Shown: positions 48,166 to 58,874 of the stretch, in pieces
Numbering within the stretch: position 1 is the stretch's first letter
How the letters are laid out: every line of letters starts with the position of its first letter
Assembly (NCBI RefSeq): GCF_000002985.6
Contig: NC_003281.10
Location: forward strand, 7,812,001-7,876,000
DNA: 64,000 nucleotides
Direction: 5' to 3'
DNA from: Caenorhabditis elegans
Lineage: Eukaryota > Nematoda > Chromadorea > Rhabditida > Rhabditidae
Program-made: the position numbers and the translations under genes
Notes under the pieces: model-generated
Told to the model about the DNA's origin: nothing
Databases searched by the model: none
What the model saw: the letters and a program-made list of their open reading frames with translations, nothing else

Positions 48166-48237
48166 ATGTGGTTGAGCAACGCGAACAAATCATCAATGTA
48201 AATTTCAGCGGATTCGTTACGACGTGTCTCACCACAT
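48166..48237 (+). ncRNA. mir-356: microRNA hairpin matching mir-356
   Basis: A 72-base hairpin lies 118 bp past the tomm-7 stop. ATGTGGT at 48166-48172 pairs exactly with ACCACAT at 48231-48237. The stem continues with few bulges to a loop near 48195-48208. Positions 48172-48192 (TTGAGCAACGCG + AACAAATCA) match mature cel-miR-356 as I remember it. The opposite arm GATTCGTTACGACGTGTC supplies the star strand. It sits beyond the tomm-7 poly(A) signal, so an independent promoter or read-through is possible. Confidence 0.82.
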
Positions 48238-48604
48238 CGTTAGTAGGATTTCAGAACACATTAAGTAGAAATCAAGAGACGCGGAATAGTGAAATGAAAA
48301 TGCGACGTTTACCTTTCTGAGAAGGACGGTTACACCGGATGTACGCGTCGACGCTTTAATCTAATAAGGATAAGGTTCAATGCATGAAAAGGTGTTTACA
48401 TTTGAAACCTTCTATTTCGGTTAAAAGAACTCGAATGAAATATTGCATCAGAAAATCTATAGTTTAGAAAATGCGTTTATTTTTAGAATAGGACAATTTT
48501 ACAAGCAAGAGTCATAAATTAATACAAAAATTACAGAAATGTCAAAAAATAACGATATTCACAACCATTCGGATAGAAATTAAAGAGACAATCAAAAGGG
48601 TCAT
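48238..48604. other. Convergent 3' region between tomm-7/mir-356 and cuc-1
   Basis: Short convergent intergenic DNA, A+T-rich. It contains GGTTACACCGGATGTACGCG near 48328. I see no further gene. Confidence 0.5.
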
Positions 48605-48939
48605 TTATTGTAGTTGCTTGATCTCTTTTCCTGTTTTCTTCAGAGCTTCAAGTACATCAGATGCTGGTAAATCAGTTGTAACTGTGATTTTCTTGGTTTC
48701 CACGTTAATATCGTCAATTTTGATTTTGTCTTCTGTAGAATAATAGGATTAATTTGATTAACAAAAAGTAAACCAAACCTCCAAGCTTTCCTAGAACTTT
48801 TCGCGCAGCATTTGCACAGCCATTGCATGTCATGCCCATTTCGAAAACGTACTGAAAATGTTCAAATTATTTTTTTTTTCACAAATATGAGAATATTTAA
48901 TTGTAATTTGTAAAAAGTTAAATAATTTACCTGTGTCAT
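48605..48939 (-). CDS. cuc-1: CUC-1, ATX1/ATOX1-type copper chaperone
   Basis: Cytosolic copper(I) carrier that hands copper to P-type ATPases (CUA-1 in worms). Three minus-strand exons are 48939-48931 (only MTQ), 48851-48779 and 48732-48605, giving 69 residues, typical for ATOX1. The heavy-metal-associated fold is clear: MGMTCNGCANAARKVLGKLG contains the M-x-C-x2-C copper site, followed by KIKIDDINVETKKITVTTDL and the C-terminal Lys-rich helix. The tiny first exon is supported by frame and GT-AG sites. A TTTTTCAG at about 48984-48991 upstream suggests a 5'UTR intron or SL1 site. Confidence 0.96.
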
Positions 48940-50071
48940 GATATTTGTTGAGTCAGAAATCTGGAAACTCTGCTTCTGCTTGCCTGAAAAACGTTAATTT
49001 GAATGATTGGAATTAGTACAGTCGAAAAGAAATGAACAAAGAGACGCAAAATGGAGAGACAGTGATAGGGCGACTCGTGGTCAATGCTTTATCTCTGAGA
49101 ATTTGCATCATTCGACATTTTTTGATCAAGTTTTCAAGAAACTGCGATAATTAAAAAAGGAACTATTGAGATGGGACAACTCGAATGGTTTAAGCAACTT
49201 TTAAATGTTTTCCAGTTTTTTTTTTTACTTTTTGGAAAAATTTATGGAAAAATGAGAAAGAAGCTTAGAAACAGGATAAAGACACCAAATGACGTCACAG
49301 CTTTGCATTAATGCATCTTCTCTATTTTCTCGGCGTCTCACTCATCTTCTACTTTGAAACGAGCGTTTTTATGGGGTGAGAAAATTATCGATTTTAAGGG
49401 TGATCAGTTAAAGAGAAAAATAAAGACGATAACATTTTGATGGAGCCTGTTAAATGTTGTGAATTGGAAGAAATAGAGCCTTATATAAAGAACTGTTTTA
49501 TCATCTACAGTAGTCCGAAAGCCATTTAGCAGGATATTCGAGGCTGAAGAGAAGTTAACTATATTTAGATAGCATAACTTATTAAAACTCAAAAAGTACA
49601 AGGACATTGAAAAAGCGGAAAATACAAATACTCAGTTTAAATTAACTAAAAAACCAAAACCCACATCTTTTTCATGCATGATGCATGGGTATGATTAATT
49701 TTATGTCGTCAAGTATGGTGTCGCATACGCAGTCTGCAGTATGTCGTATTATCTGATGCTAGCGCAACTTTCGAAAATTCAAGGTTCTTTTTTCATTTTT
49801 ATGGAGGATTTCGCAGCGTTTTAACCTTTTTAAATGTGTTTTGTTGAGTTTATGTTTATTAAAACAACTTTGTCACTATTAGAAAATAGATACATCTTTC
49901 CATCTCACTGAAAAAACCGTCAGATGGGTTTTAAACTTCTTAAATTGTTCAAACATAACAATTGTGATTCGGAAACGCTTTGAATGTATTTTTATTGCTT
50001 AAATTACTTGTGTCCTTCACTATTTTCGATATCCCTCGTTTCAAAATATATTATTTAAAAATATTTCAGAA
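48940..50071. promoter_or_regulatory. Divergent promoter region of cuc-1 (-) and snr-5 (+)
   Basis: No gene is supported. A perfect TGACGTCA lies at 49290-49297 beside a GC-richer segment (49285-49380). An odd-length palindrome CATGCAT-G-ATGCATG lies at 49673-49687. A short higher-complexity run (GGTGTCGCATACGCAGTCTG) lies near 49718. ATATTTCAG at 50061-50069 is the likely spliced-leader acceptor for snr-5. Confidence 0.45.
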
Positions 50072-50486
50072 ATGTCCGCAGTTCAACCAGTGAACCCAAA
50101 ACCGTTCCTCAACAGTCTCACCGGAAAGTTTGTCGTTTGCAAACTGAAGTGGGGAATGGAGTACAAAGGTTTGTATTGACATAATGAAATATTTCACCAA
50201 AAGCGCCAAATGTTTAAGGTGTCCTTGTTGCTGTCGACTCCTACATGAATCTGCAGCTGGCTCACGCCGAGGAGTACATTGACGGAAACAGTCAAGGAAA
50301 TCTCGGAGAGATTCTTATCCGGTTGGTGCATTTTTTAAAAGAAAAAATTCAAGCCGTAGAAACTAAAGTTATTACAATCTTATGCACATTTATATCGTAG
50401 TAAATCTTGAAAAATGTTCTAACTTTAGATGCAACAACGTTCTCTACGTGGGAGGCGTGGACGGAGAAAACGAGACGAGTGCCTAA
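50072..50486 (+). CDS. snr-5: SNR-5, small nuclear ribonucleoprotein Sm F
   Basis: Core Sm-ring subunit of the spliceosomal snRNPs. Exons 50072-50168, 50219-50321 and 50429-50486 give 85 residues. The Sm1 motif ([26 protein letters not shown]) and Sm2 motif ([11 protein letters not shown]) match human SmF closely. The C-terminal tail is short and acidic. The second exon's acceptor is AAG (50216-50218) rather than CAG, but the protein homology fixes it. AATAAA near 50558 is a plausible poly(A) signal. It converges on the SLC17-like gene, with about 155 bp between stops. Confidence 0.96.
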
Positions 50487-50641
50487 ATTCTTCAAACCCT
50501 TCTCAACAATTGATCTTATGTTCACAAGTTTTCTGTCTTTTTCGCACATTCTTAATCAATAAATTATAATTATCTTATTAAAGAAGTTTTTAAAATATTT
50601 ATTAAATGAAAAAAAAAATCATCAGCAAATTATGTAAATTA

Positions 50642-52938
50642 TCAAAGACACAGCGAATCCTCTTTCACCAACGTGGCGCTCATTTCATTTTTGACATCTA
50701 CTTCTTCAACAACTACAATACCATTCTCAATTGTCTTCAGCTTCTCTTTCTCATTCATCTCCTGATCATCCTCAACTTTAGCCCAATCTTGTAATTCTCC
50801 TGATCCGAATAACAAGAATATTGAACCAGAGAAAATATGTGCCAGTGAGCATCCTATGAAGATATTCTGCCACTCCGCAGCGGTTCCCTAAGAATATGGA
50901 TAGCAAGTAGATTTGTCAAAAATCTCTAAAATAGCTTACGTCTTTTCTGAACATGCTCATGACTGCAGGAGTTGTCAATCTACCAATCATTGCAACAAAC
51001 ATTGAAATTGCAGACATGGTTGCAGTATATTGTGGTGCCAAACTGAGTAGTGATGTGTAAAATCCACTCACAAATGTTCCCATTGAGCTATACCTGAAGA
51101 CTTTAAATTTGGAAAAGTCGCTGAAAAGTATCGAAACTCACATTAAACAGAAGAAAATAAGGCCAGTTGTTGGATTAGAGCAATCGACAAAGAATGCAAG
51201 TAAAATAAGTGAGAAGGAACTCCCAAAACTTGCTGAAATAAATACTATTTCTGGAAACTTGCAAAAATCAACTGACCAACACCATGTGATACCTTTACAG
51301 CTTTAGTATTACTGAGAATCTTATTTTCTTTTAATTTATCTATTCCAATACCCCAAACAACTTTGAATATCATATTGAAGATGTTGGGAATTGCAGTAAA
51401 TGTACCATTCTGAAATGATTACAAATAAAAAATAATATTGAAATGTTGAGTGTCTTACAGCAATAACGCCCAAATGTAGAACTTCTTTGAAATATGAAGG
51501 CAAGTAAATTTGAAATAGTGTCATGAAAAGATTGACAAAGAAATGACATTGAAGTTGACCAAGAAATGCAGGAGAAGTTAGAATTTTAGAGTATGGAATC
51601 GAACGGGTTTTCTGAAAGTTTCAGAATAACATGATATGATTTTTATTCTAAAACTAGAGTGCTAAAACGTTTTCCTGTATGAGAAGATACTTTAATTTTT
51701 TTATTTTGTATTTTGTCTCGAAGTTATTTGGATTTCGAATTATTTACTACGGTAAGTACATTCCCAAAAAAATTTGTTACTCACTTCGGACTTGTGCACT
51801 TTCTTTACCACATTTGCCAATAAGTACTCTTTCTCCTTCTTTGTCATCATTTTTACTTTTGCCGGATGACTAGATGCTGTGAAGAACCAGAGAATCGACC
51901 ATCCAGTAGCAAATATTCCTGGAAATAATTTAATATAATATGAAATCCAGGAAAAGTTGTCTGAATAAAAGTTTGAAGATTATTTAGGTAGAAAAATCCC
52001 GACAAAACTTAAGTTTTCAATTCCCTACACATACCAGCAAAATAAAAAGTAGCTGGCCATCCCAAATCAGATGCACAAACCGCTGCTACCATAGGACTTC
52101 CTGCAGCTGATGCAATTTGATTACCTAATGTAAAAATTGATAAAGCTGTGCTCTTTTCTGAGCTGGGAAACCAATTCCCAATAATTGCATTGTTCGTAGG
52201 AAATACAAAACCCTGGAACTTTCATAAGTATTTATTCTGCAACTGATCACATTGTACCTCTCCTAACCCCATTCCAATTCTTGCCAGGAAAACTGAAAAA
52301 TATCCGAAATGTGTCGCCAAAAAAGGAGTTATTACGGTAACCAAAATGTAAAGGGCTACAGAAATTTGAAGTACGTGACGTGGAGAAAAGCGCTCAATGA
52401 AGAACATTGAAGGGAGTACTGTAATAAGTGATCCCCAAAATGTTCCAGAAAATATAAGATTTTGTTCGTAGCTGTTCCATACCAATTCACCCTGAAATTA
52501 GAATATACCAGATTCAAATAAGTAAAACAATTGTACCCCATAATCAACAACAACTTTCTTTTGCCCATCTTCATCCATCAAACCACATTGACCATTAGAT
52601 CCCAAATTAATCTGAAAACAATACATACAAAATAAATCTGAATTCGTTTCACAAACCTCCTCTATAATAGAAATTTCAGAGACATTTGAATTTCCGGCCA
52701 ATTTAATTTCATTTTCCACTGCTAAAGCAGTAGAATTAACCATACAAGTCATTGTCAGTGCAAAATGAATTCTCATAAAAGTTGTGCAGAAAAATCCGAT
52801 CTGGAAAGAAAAAGTTACCAAAATTTTTGGCATATTGGTAAAAGTAATACTCACCATACATAGTAGAACAATATGAAGCCGCCGGGAAAATGGGTGAAAT
52901 AAAGCTAAAATTGGGTAAAAGGTTTTTGAAGGAAGCAT
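50642..52938 (-). CDS. SLC17-family (MFS) anion/phosphate or vesicular transporter
   Basis: Twelve-helix major facilitator of the SLC17 type (sialin/VGLUT/Na-phosphate). Substrate is unknown. Eleven minus-strand exons are 52938-52855, 52800-52657, 52611-52537, 52491-52258, 52212-52035, 51918-51785, 51611-51459, 51409-51277, 51232-51142, 51093-50940 and 50887-50642, joining in frame to 541 residues. RRLHIVLLCM starts helix 1, followed by a luminal loop with several N-x-S/T sites. ARIGMGLGEGFVFPTNNAI is the family's RxxxGxxxG...P motif. YFKEVLHLGVIAN and SSFSLI lie in the later helices. GTAAEWQNIFIG and FGSGELQDWA mark helix 12 and the typical end, then an acidic cytosolic tail. The start used is the first ATG of the open exon; an upstream exon is possible. 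Probably C02C2.4 in C. elegans (memory). Confidence 0.88.
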
Positions 52939-54568
52939 ACAATGATTACATACAACTCGGAAGAGTTGTCAATTCATTGGGATATTTGATTGTCGAATTC
53001 GACGGGAATAAACTGCTTAATTTTAAAATCAGTTGGAAAAATTTTAGAAAAATTCTCACGAAGGACATTCCTCTTTTCAAAAAACGATCGAATTATGGCA
53101 GAAAATACAACTTACGGAATTTTTTTGCCATTTTGAAATGAGATTATAGAATTTATACGAATATTGAGATCAATAGGTTTATAAAAACTTTTTTACGAAA
53201 TATATAAAATTTTCAACAAAAAACGAGTCAGTCACAACTTTCTCTGACCTGAAACACTCATTCTTCATAAATTCTTCAAATTGATTGTGCTCTTTGTGAG
53301 TAAATTCATCATTTTTTGATTATTTAAGAAACTAACGATTATTGTCAATGTAGTTTAAGAAATTTCAGTTCAAATGATAAGAAAATGATTTTTTCAGGTG
53401 GCTTGGATGTAGTCGTGTTTTATTATTTTTAAAGATTTTCTTGTATCTTTTGCAGAACAGTTTATTCTGAACCTTAAAAAATCGGGATGTACCTCCTCGT
53501 CCTTTCAATTTGTGTAAATCATCGAATGGTTGTAGTGAACAAGTCGATTTTTTCAATTCTCATTTTCTTATCAGCGATCTTTGAACAATGACATGATCAA
53601 TTCCAAAAGCAGAAACTCTGTCCCGAAAGGAAAACTGAATTGCTTTTTATGATGAGCATTTGTGAACTACTCATGTTATGTAAAGAACGTTGAAAGATAT
53701 ATAATAACTCCCTATATTGTGATCTTTCACAGATGCTGGGAACGGATGGTAGTACCACAAAGATGTGATCGCATAATCGTATGGCCAATTCCACCAATGA
53801 ATCTTGCATTCAACAGTATTATTCCTGATGATAAACTGACTTTCCACATTGGATTGTTAGAGTTGAAATATACCCATCAAAAAGAGATCGTAAAGAAGTG
53901 TGATTTACCAGGATAATTAATCTTGTTTGAAATTAATTTATTGAAAAATAAAGTATGTCGTTCATTGATTCTTGCCGTTTCAACAAAGTACGTAAGCGCA
54001 CATAGTTTTATAGTTTCATGGTTTCATAATTTCAGCTACATTTCTAGAGCAAACACTTTCCAAAATATTATTGCACACCGTGGGGAACGGCGGAGAAGTG
54101 TCTAGATTTTTTGAGGGAAAAAATTTCTTCATACCACAGTAAAAATTAGTTTTTTGCTAATATTTTTTGTGTTTTTTTTTCAAAAATTTCACTCAATAGT
54201 TGCCGAAATATCGAATTTCCGATAATTTTCGATCAGCCCTACCCATGCTAGGCATTTCAAATGTTTTTTGAAATACCAATTTTAAAAAGTACAAAAAAAC
54301 TTTCATGTATATTTTTGATCGATTTCTGGTTCCAGCTTCCACTAGTGTTAATTTCATATCGTCTCTCAGTTTCCAACAAGACCATAAAATTGAGCATCAA
54401 GTTACTAAAAGTTGAAATGTGATACTTATCAATTGAACTGAATCAATACATAAACAGTTAATAAACAATGAAAATAATAAACAATTGGAAGCGACACCCA
54501 CTCAATTCATTCAAACTTATTAGCTGAATACTTTTATTTTTTTTAGAAAAAGTAAAGGTATCAGTGAA
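52939..54568. other. Region between the SLC17-like gene and cup-4
   Basis: Divergent spacer of 1.6 kb. It is A+T-rich except for a coding-like fragment at 53731-53916, listed separately. TTTCCAACAAGACC near 54370 and other short motifs are not interpretable. Promoters of both flanking genes must lie here. Confidence 0.45.
53731..53916 (+). pseudogene. Orphan coding-like exon or gene remnant
   Basis: After a CTTTCACAG acceptor ending at 53730, one frame is open to a TAA at 53914-53916. It starts CWERMVVPQRCDRIIVWPIP, continues with a PDDKLTFHIGLLELKY segment and ends VKKCDLPG. Codon choice (CCA, GGA) and residue composition look coding, and Cys residues are spaced as in a secreted domain. Upstream sequence shows stops in all frames and no convincing preceding exon. 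I do not recognise the family. It could be a remnant or the last exon of an unannotated gene. Confidence 0.3.
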
Positions 54569-56693
54569 ATGAAAATTATAATATTTGTTTGTTTTATATT
54601 GATTTTTTATCTTCCCATTCAAAAAAAGCATGTGAATTCTCAACAACAAGGAATTGATTCGGATGATGGAGATGCTGAGTGTAAGTTTTTTTTTATTGAA
54701 AATATTTTTTCACGAAACTTCCAAATTTTGCAGCGTTTTTCAACAAATCTTACTCCGAGCACCAAAGTGCATTGGAACAGAAAATATTTCGTGGATATAA
54801 TCCAAAAAATCGTCCAATGAAAAATGCATCATTTCCTACAATTGTTGATGTTCATTGGCATATCATCCACGTGTCAATTAATCAAAGAGAGCAGACAATG
54901 ACAGTTCATGGACATATTTATATGGTTAGTTAAAGAAAAAAAAAGATTGGTACAAATTGTGTAAATAATCTTTTTAATTGTGTCTGTCTAACTTGAAAGT
55001 TTAACGTTTTCGGCAGCTTTTGAAACTTCTTGCTACAAAAATGTGCGCGGTGTGTCAGAAGTTTGAATCTCGCTAATTTGATTTTCGCACTTAAGCAAAA
55101 AAAGCAGAATGGTGAATGAAGATTTTGAAAAATTCAAAAAATTGAGTTTTTAATTATGATATTCGGTCATATTATTCCGGTCTGAAAAATTTTCATTCAT
55201 TCAATAACAACTATCATAGAAAAATAAACATTTCAGAGATGGTTCGACGAATTTCTCGTCTGGGATCCAAAAGATTTCAACAATATTCAATACGCAAGAG
55301 TAAAAAAATGGCAGGTATGGCAGCCGAAGATAAAAGTTTCCAACAGGTAATCTACTCGTTATCGATTAAAAATTCAAAAGGCTTTTTCAGTGCATCCGGT
55401 CTGGGATCGGCGTTTGATTTCTCCACAAGTGCTCATGTCATAATTCAAATGATGGGGAAAGATAGAGCAAAAGTTGAAATGTATCCAACATTCTCAATCA
55501 AAGTCGGATGCGCATTTGATTTTACCGACTATCCATACGATTTGAATAAGTGTGCAATCAATTTGTTTTCAACATCAACAATGGCTGATGTACAACTTCA
55601 GAATTTATATGCCATCCCACCAACACTGAGTTTTGGTTCGTGAGATTTTTAGAACAAACAGATCAAAATACTTTTGGGGGGGGGGCTTAAAAAAATTTCC
55701 AAAAAACTCTCACAAGACTTGATTTTGGCCGCGACCAAATTGCCTTATACAAGTTTGAAACGAGACAAAAAACAACGCGATTATTTTCATGAGGTTAAAG
55801 TGAACAATGTAGTTCCAGAAAAATTCAAACATAATACGGTCTTACAATTTCAGGCTGGGAAGAACAAAAAATGAAGCGAATAATATCGGATTTCAAAATC
55901 CAAAACGTCTCAAGCTCAGCACTTTACTACACAAACGGAAACATCACTTCATCGGCCCCAATTACTGGATTTGATCTGGGCTCTACTTGGTCTATGCTGG
56001 CAGTTACTGTCAGTTTTGTACGGCATTCCCCTTTGTTTGAAGCGGCAGTTGTGACACCGTGTATAGTAAGTCTTCAAGCTTTTTGGATAATTTTTAAAGG
56101 TTTTAAAATAATTAGAAACTTTTGGACCAAACATTTTTGAATTTATTTTTACACTAGATAAAGCTTGAGATATATAAATCCAGAGTTTCCAAATATAATT
56201 TTCAAATAAATTTCAGGTAGTAGCATCTCTAATATCCATGACGTTCTTTATCGATTCGCTATCTTCAACATTTCTCTTGATGATGCTTCATTTTTATGTT
56301 CAACTGATATTCCTCCATGATCTGGTAGAAAAACTTCCTTTATCGGTTTCTGAAATTCCATTTTGCATTAAATTGATTGGAATTCTTATGTATACAAACG
56401 GTTTAACTCTTGTACTCCATTCGTCTTTGCTATGTGGCAGCTATTACAAGTGCCCAGTTCCACAGCAACTCAACAAAATATTTGTGATTGAAGAATACAT
56501 TCCTAATACGTTCAAGGAAAAGGTTCAGATTAAAAAAGAAGGTGAGTTACTGAAACACTAATTCTCTATAAAAAAATAGTTTGTAGAAAGCAACAAAAGC
56601 TGGAGAGATCTCATGAAACTGATCAGACCAATTATTGGGTTCGTTCTAATCATCCTGCTTATTTGTATGTTTTTCGTTTGCCTTTTATTGTGA
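54569..56693 (+). CDS. cup-4: CUP-4, atypical Cys-loop ligand-gated channel family protein
   Basis: Member of the nicotinic-receptor superfamily; in C. elegans CUP-4 is needed for coelomocyte endocytosis (knowledge). Exons are 54569-54680, 54734-54924, 55237-55346, 55391-55635, 55854-56065, 56217-56541 and 56587-56693, giving 433 residues. A signal peptide covers about residues 1-24 (MKIIIFVCFILIFYLP). The ligand-binding domain includes WFDEFLVWDP, KKWQVWQPKI and a Cys-loop with 13 residues between Cys (C-AFDFTDYPYDLNK-C). Helix 1 follows RHSPLFEAAV. The second helix region (SSTFLLMMLHFYVQLIFLHD) lacks the usual Thr/Ser/Leu pore rings. The final helix PIIGFVLIILLICMFFVCLL ends at a stop directly. 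Name and role rest on remembered C. elegans data. Confidence 0.88.
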
Positions 56694-56875
56694 TTTTGGA
56701 TGAAAATTGAGAATAAACGTTAATAATTTAAAATGAAGTGCGTTCCCGATTTGCGTAACTGTGTGAAGTTTCTGACTAACTCAGAAGATCCGCTGGTAGA
56801 ACATTAATTCCATGAAACTGCCAAGTGCTATACGTTTTTTTTGGATAAACTTGATAGAATCTGAAATACTCAAGA
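56694..56875. other. cup-4 3' flank
   Basis: Short A+T-rich 3' region. AATAAA at 56712-56717 (in GAGAATAAACG) may be the poly(A) signal of cup-4. Confidence 0.45.
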
Positions 56876-57218
56876 GTGTTTCTCCATTTCCTCAAACTGT
56901 TCCAGATTATCATTCTGGCAGGACAAGTCATGACGTTTAAATCAGTTCAATTCAAAAAGGAAGAAGACACTGACTTGTTTTTTGAAATGTTAGAAGTAAA
57001 AATCAGTACGAAAACCAGTTTTATTGATGATGTTCTTCTTGTATTTTTTGATGATCATACCCTCAATTTGGTTGGTGTTTGCCTTTTTATTTTGCTTATT
57101 TGATCACATCATTGGCCTTTTCGACACAATTTTGACAAATTCGGAGTTACAGGAAATACACGAAAAAATAAATGAAGATATTACGGGAATGAGACTTTTG
57201 ATAAACCAGATTTTTTAG
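56876..57218 (+). pseudogene. Unassigned coding-like segment with a membrane helix, possible frameshift
   Basis: Frame A is open from about 56876 to 57103 and, after a TGTTCCAG acceptor at 56904, reads IIILAGQVMTFKSVQFKKEE and onward. From about 57024 a second frame encodes a strong hydrophobic helix (FFLYFLMIIPSIWLVFAFLF) and then an amphipathic tail (LTNSELQEIHEKINEDITGM) to a stop at 57216-57218. The two parts look like one protein split by a one-base frameshift near 57015-57025. It may be a decayed gene, an alternative 3' end of cup-4, or an unannotated small membrane gene. No family is recognised. Confidence 0.3.
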
Positions 57219-57390
57219 AAATTAGCCATGGAATTTGATTGTCAGGAAGAACTTTTCGGCAAGGAATGGCTTTCTGCTTATACCAAACTTGTCATTCTAA
57301 ATAATAAGTTAACTTTGGCCTAGAAAAATTTATCTGAATAAAAAATTTTTAAAATTTAAATTTCCAAACTGTTCAGAAAATAGTACTCCT

Positions 57391-57475
57391 GTTAAAACAA
57401 CACAATCAAAACACAATCAAAACACAAAACAACACAATCAACAACAACAACACAATCACAATCAAAAAACAACAC
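57391..57475. repeat. Low-complexity AACACAATCAA tandem run
   Basis: Irregular copies of ACACAATCAAA and CAACAACA make up this stretch. It is simple-sequence DNA without coding value. Confidence 0.8.
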
Positions 57476-58680
57476 ATTTGAACATGACAAATAATTTGTT
57501 TCCTCTTGTATTGTTAACCTTGGCCCTAATTATCTGTAAATGAACTATTTTTGGTTTGAAATCGATTACAAGTAAAGTATCAAAAGTTTGTCTTTCTAGA
57601 TATTTGTAAAACAACTTGATGTTTTCCTGTACTATAGTCATCACAAAACGCTTCAGTTTGACCTCACAGCTGTTTTCAAGCAGGTTTTCAAAAAAGAAAA
57701 TAACAGTCCAAGAGATCCTTATCTGCGTATTTATCCAAAAATAAGTAGTCTCACATATTGCACGTCAACAATTGTTTGCTATCTCTTGTAAAAGCTATGC
57801 ATCTTGTGGAAGATTTTTTAAAGCGTAATACTTCTGAATTTTTAAAATGCAATATCCTATCAAAAATTCTGTTGGTCCCACTCTAAAAAGCTTTATAGTT
57901 CAAGAATCTGTTCTTTTGACCACAAGAAGCAGTTATCATGGCATTTACCAGCAGCTTTTAACTGTTTCAATGCCACCCAAAGTGTAAAACACTGACCCCT
58001 TTTCCTTCTTTCCCGTATCATTTAAAAAATCAGACGAATTTCACGAACCCGTACTATCAATCAAACAACTACTACAGCTTTTTCTCATTTTTATCGTCGG
58101 ACATTCACCACCAAAAAAAGGTTAGAGACATACTGTTTTCACTCAAATTGGCATAGAAAAACATTTCGAAAACACACACATTTAGATGGGAAAATATTTG
58201 ATAAAACAAGGGAGAAGCAGGAGACAAGAATGTTACAAAAAACGTAATACAAATACAGTATTACACATTTTTCGAACGAAAAAATACAAAAATATAAATT
58301 GCCCCAATTTCAGCCTATTTATTTCGATGGAACAGGCCCCCTTTTTCATTTTGTAAACTTTTTGTTTTGCTTTATGTTGTTTTTACTATTTAAATTGAAT
58401 TAAAACCTAATTAGTTTTTTATTTCCGTTTTAATGTTTTACCAAATCAAAAAATTTTCTAATTTACTCTAAAATAGTTATTCCAATTTTTTTCGCTACAG
58501 CTGATATTTTTCTGCAAACTACCATTATTATAATTATTTCCTGAGCAGTCAGGTTTTTTTTTCGACCAAATTTTGATTGTGAGGTTCATTCTTGAGTGTT
58601 TGTAAAGTTTACAAATAAGTTTAAAAAACCTAAAATGATTTTCTACCTCTTCTCATGATAATGTTTGAAATATTGCTTAT

Positions 58681-58874
58681 TTTCAAATGATCTAAAAAAA
58701 TTTGAAGTTTAGGACAGTTTCATCGAAAAGTTTTCGATTTTTGGGTAGGAAGCATCTGAAAAACTCGATTTTTAAGCTCATTTTTTGAAGGAACTAAATG
58801 GAAAAGATATAGTGATTTTGATGAAAAATGAAACTGTCCTAAACTTCAGATATTTAGATCATTTGAAAATTAAA
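58681..58874. repeat. 190-bp inverted repeat (MITE-like)
   Basis: TTTCAAATGATCTAAA plus GAAGTTTAGGACAGTTTCAT at 58681-58722 is the reverse complement of ATGAAACTGTCCTAAACTTC plus TTTAGATCATTTGAAA at 58828-58869. The arms are about 42 bp around a centre of about 105 bp. It has no coding capacity. Confidence 0.85.

Noticed and set aside
55674-55874. ORF spanning the fourth cup-4 intron
   Set aside because: It crosses a clear GT-AG intron (55636-55853). The real frame continues only from 55854, and the G-run at 55675-55685 is intronic.
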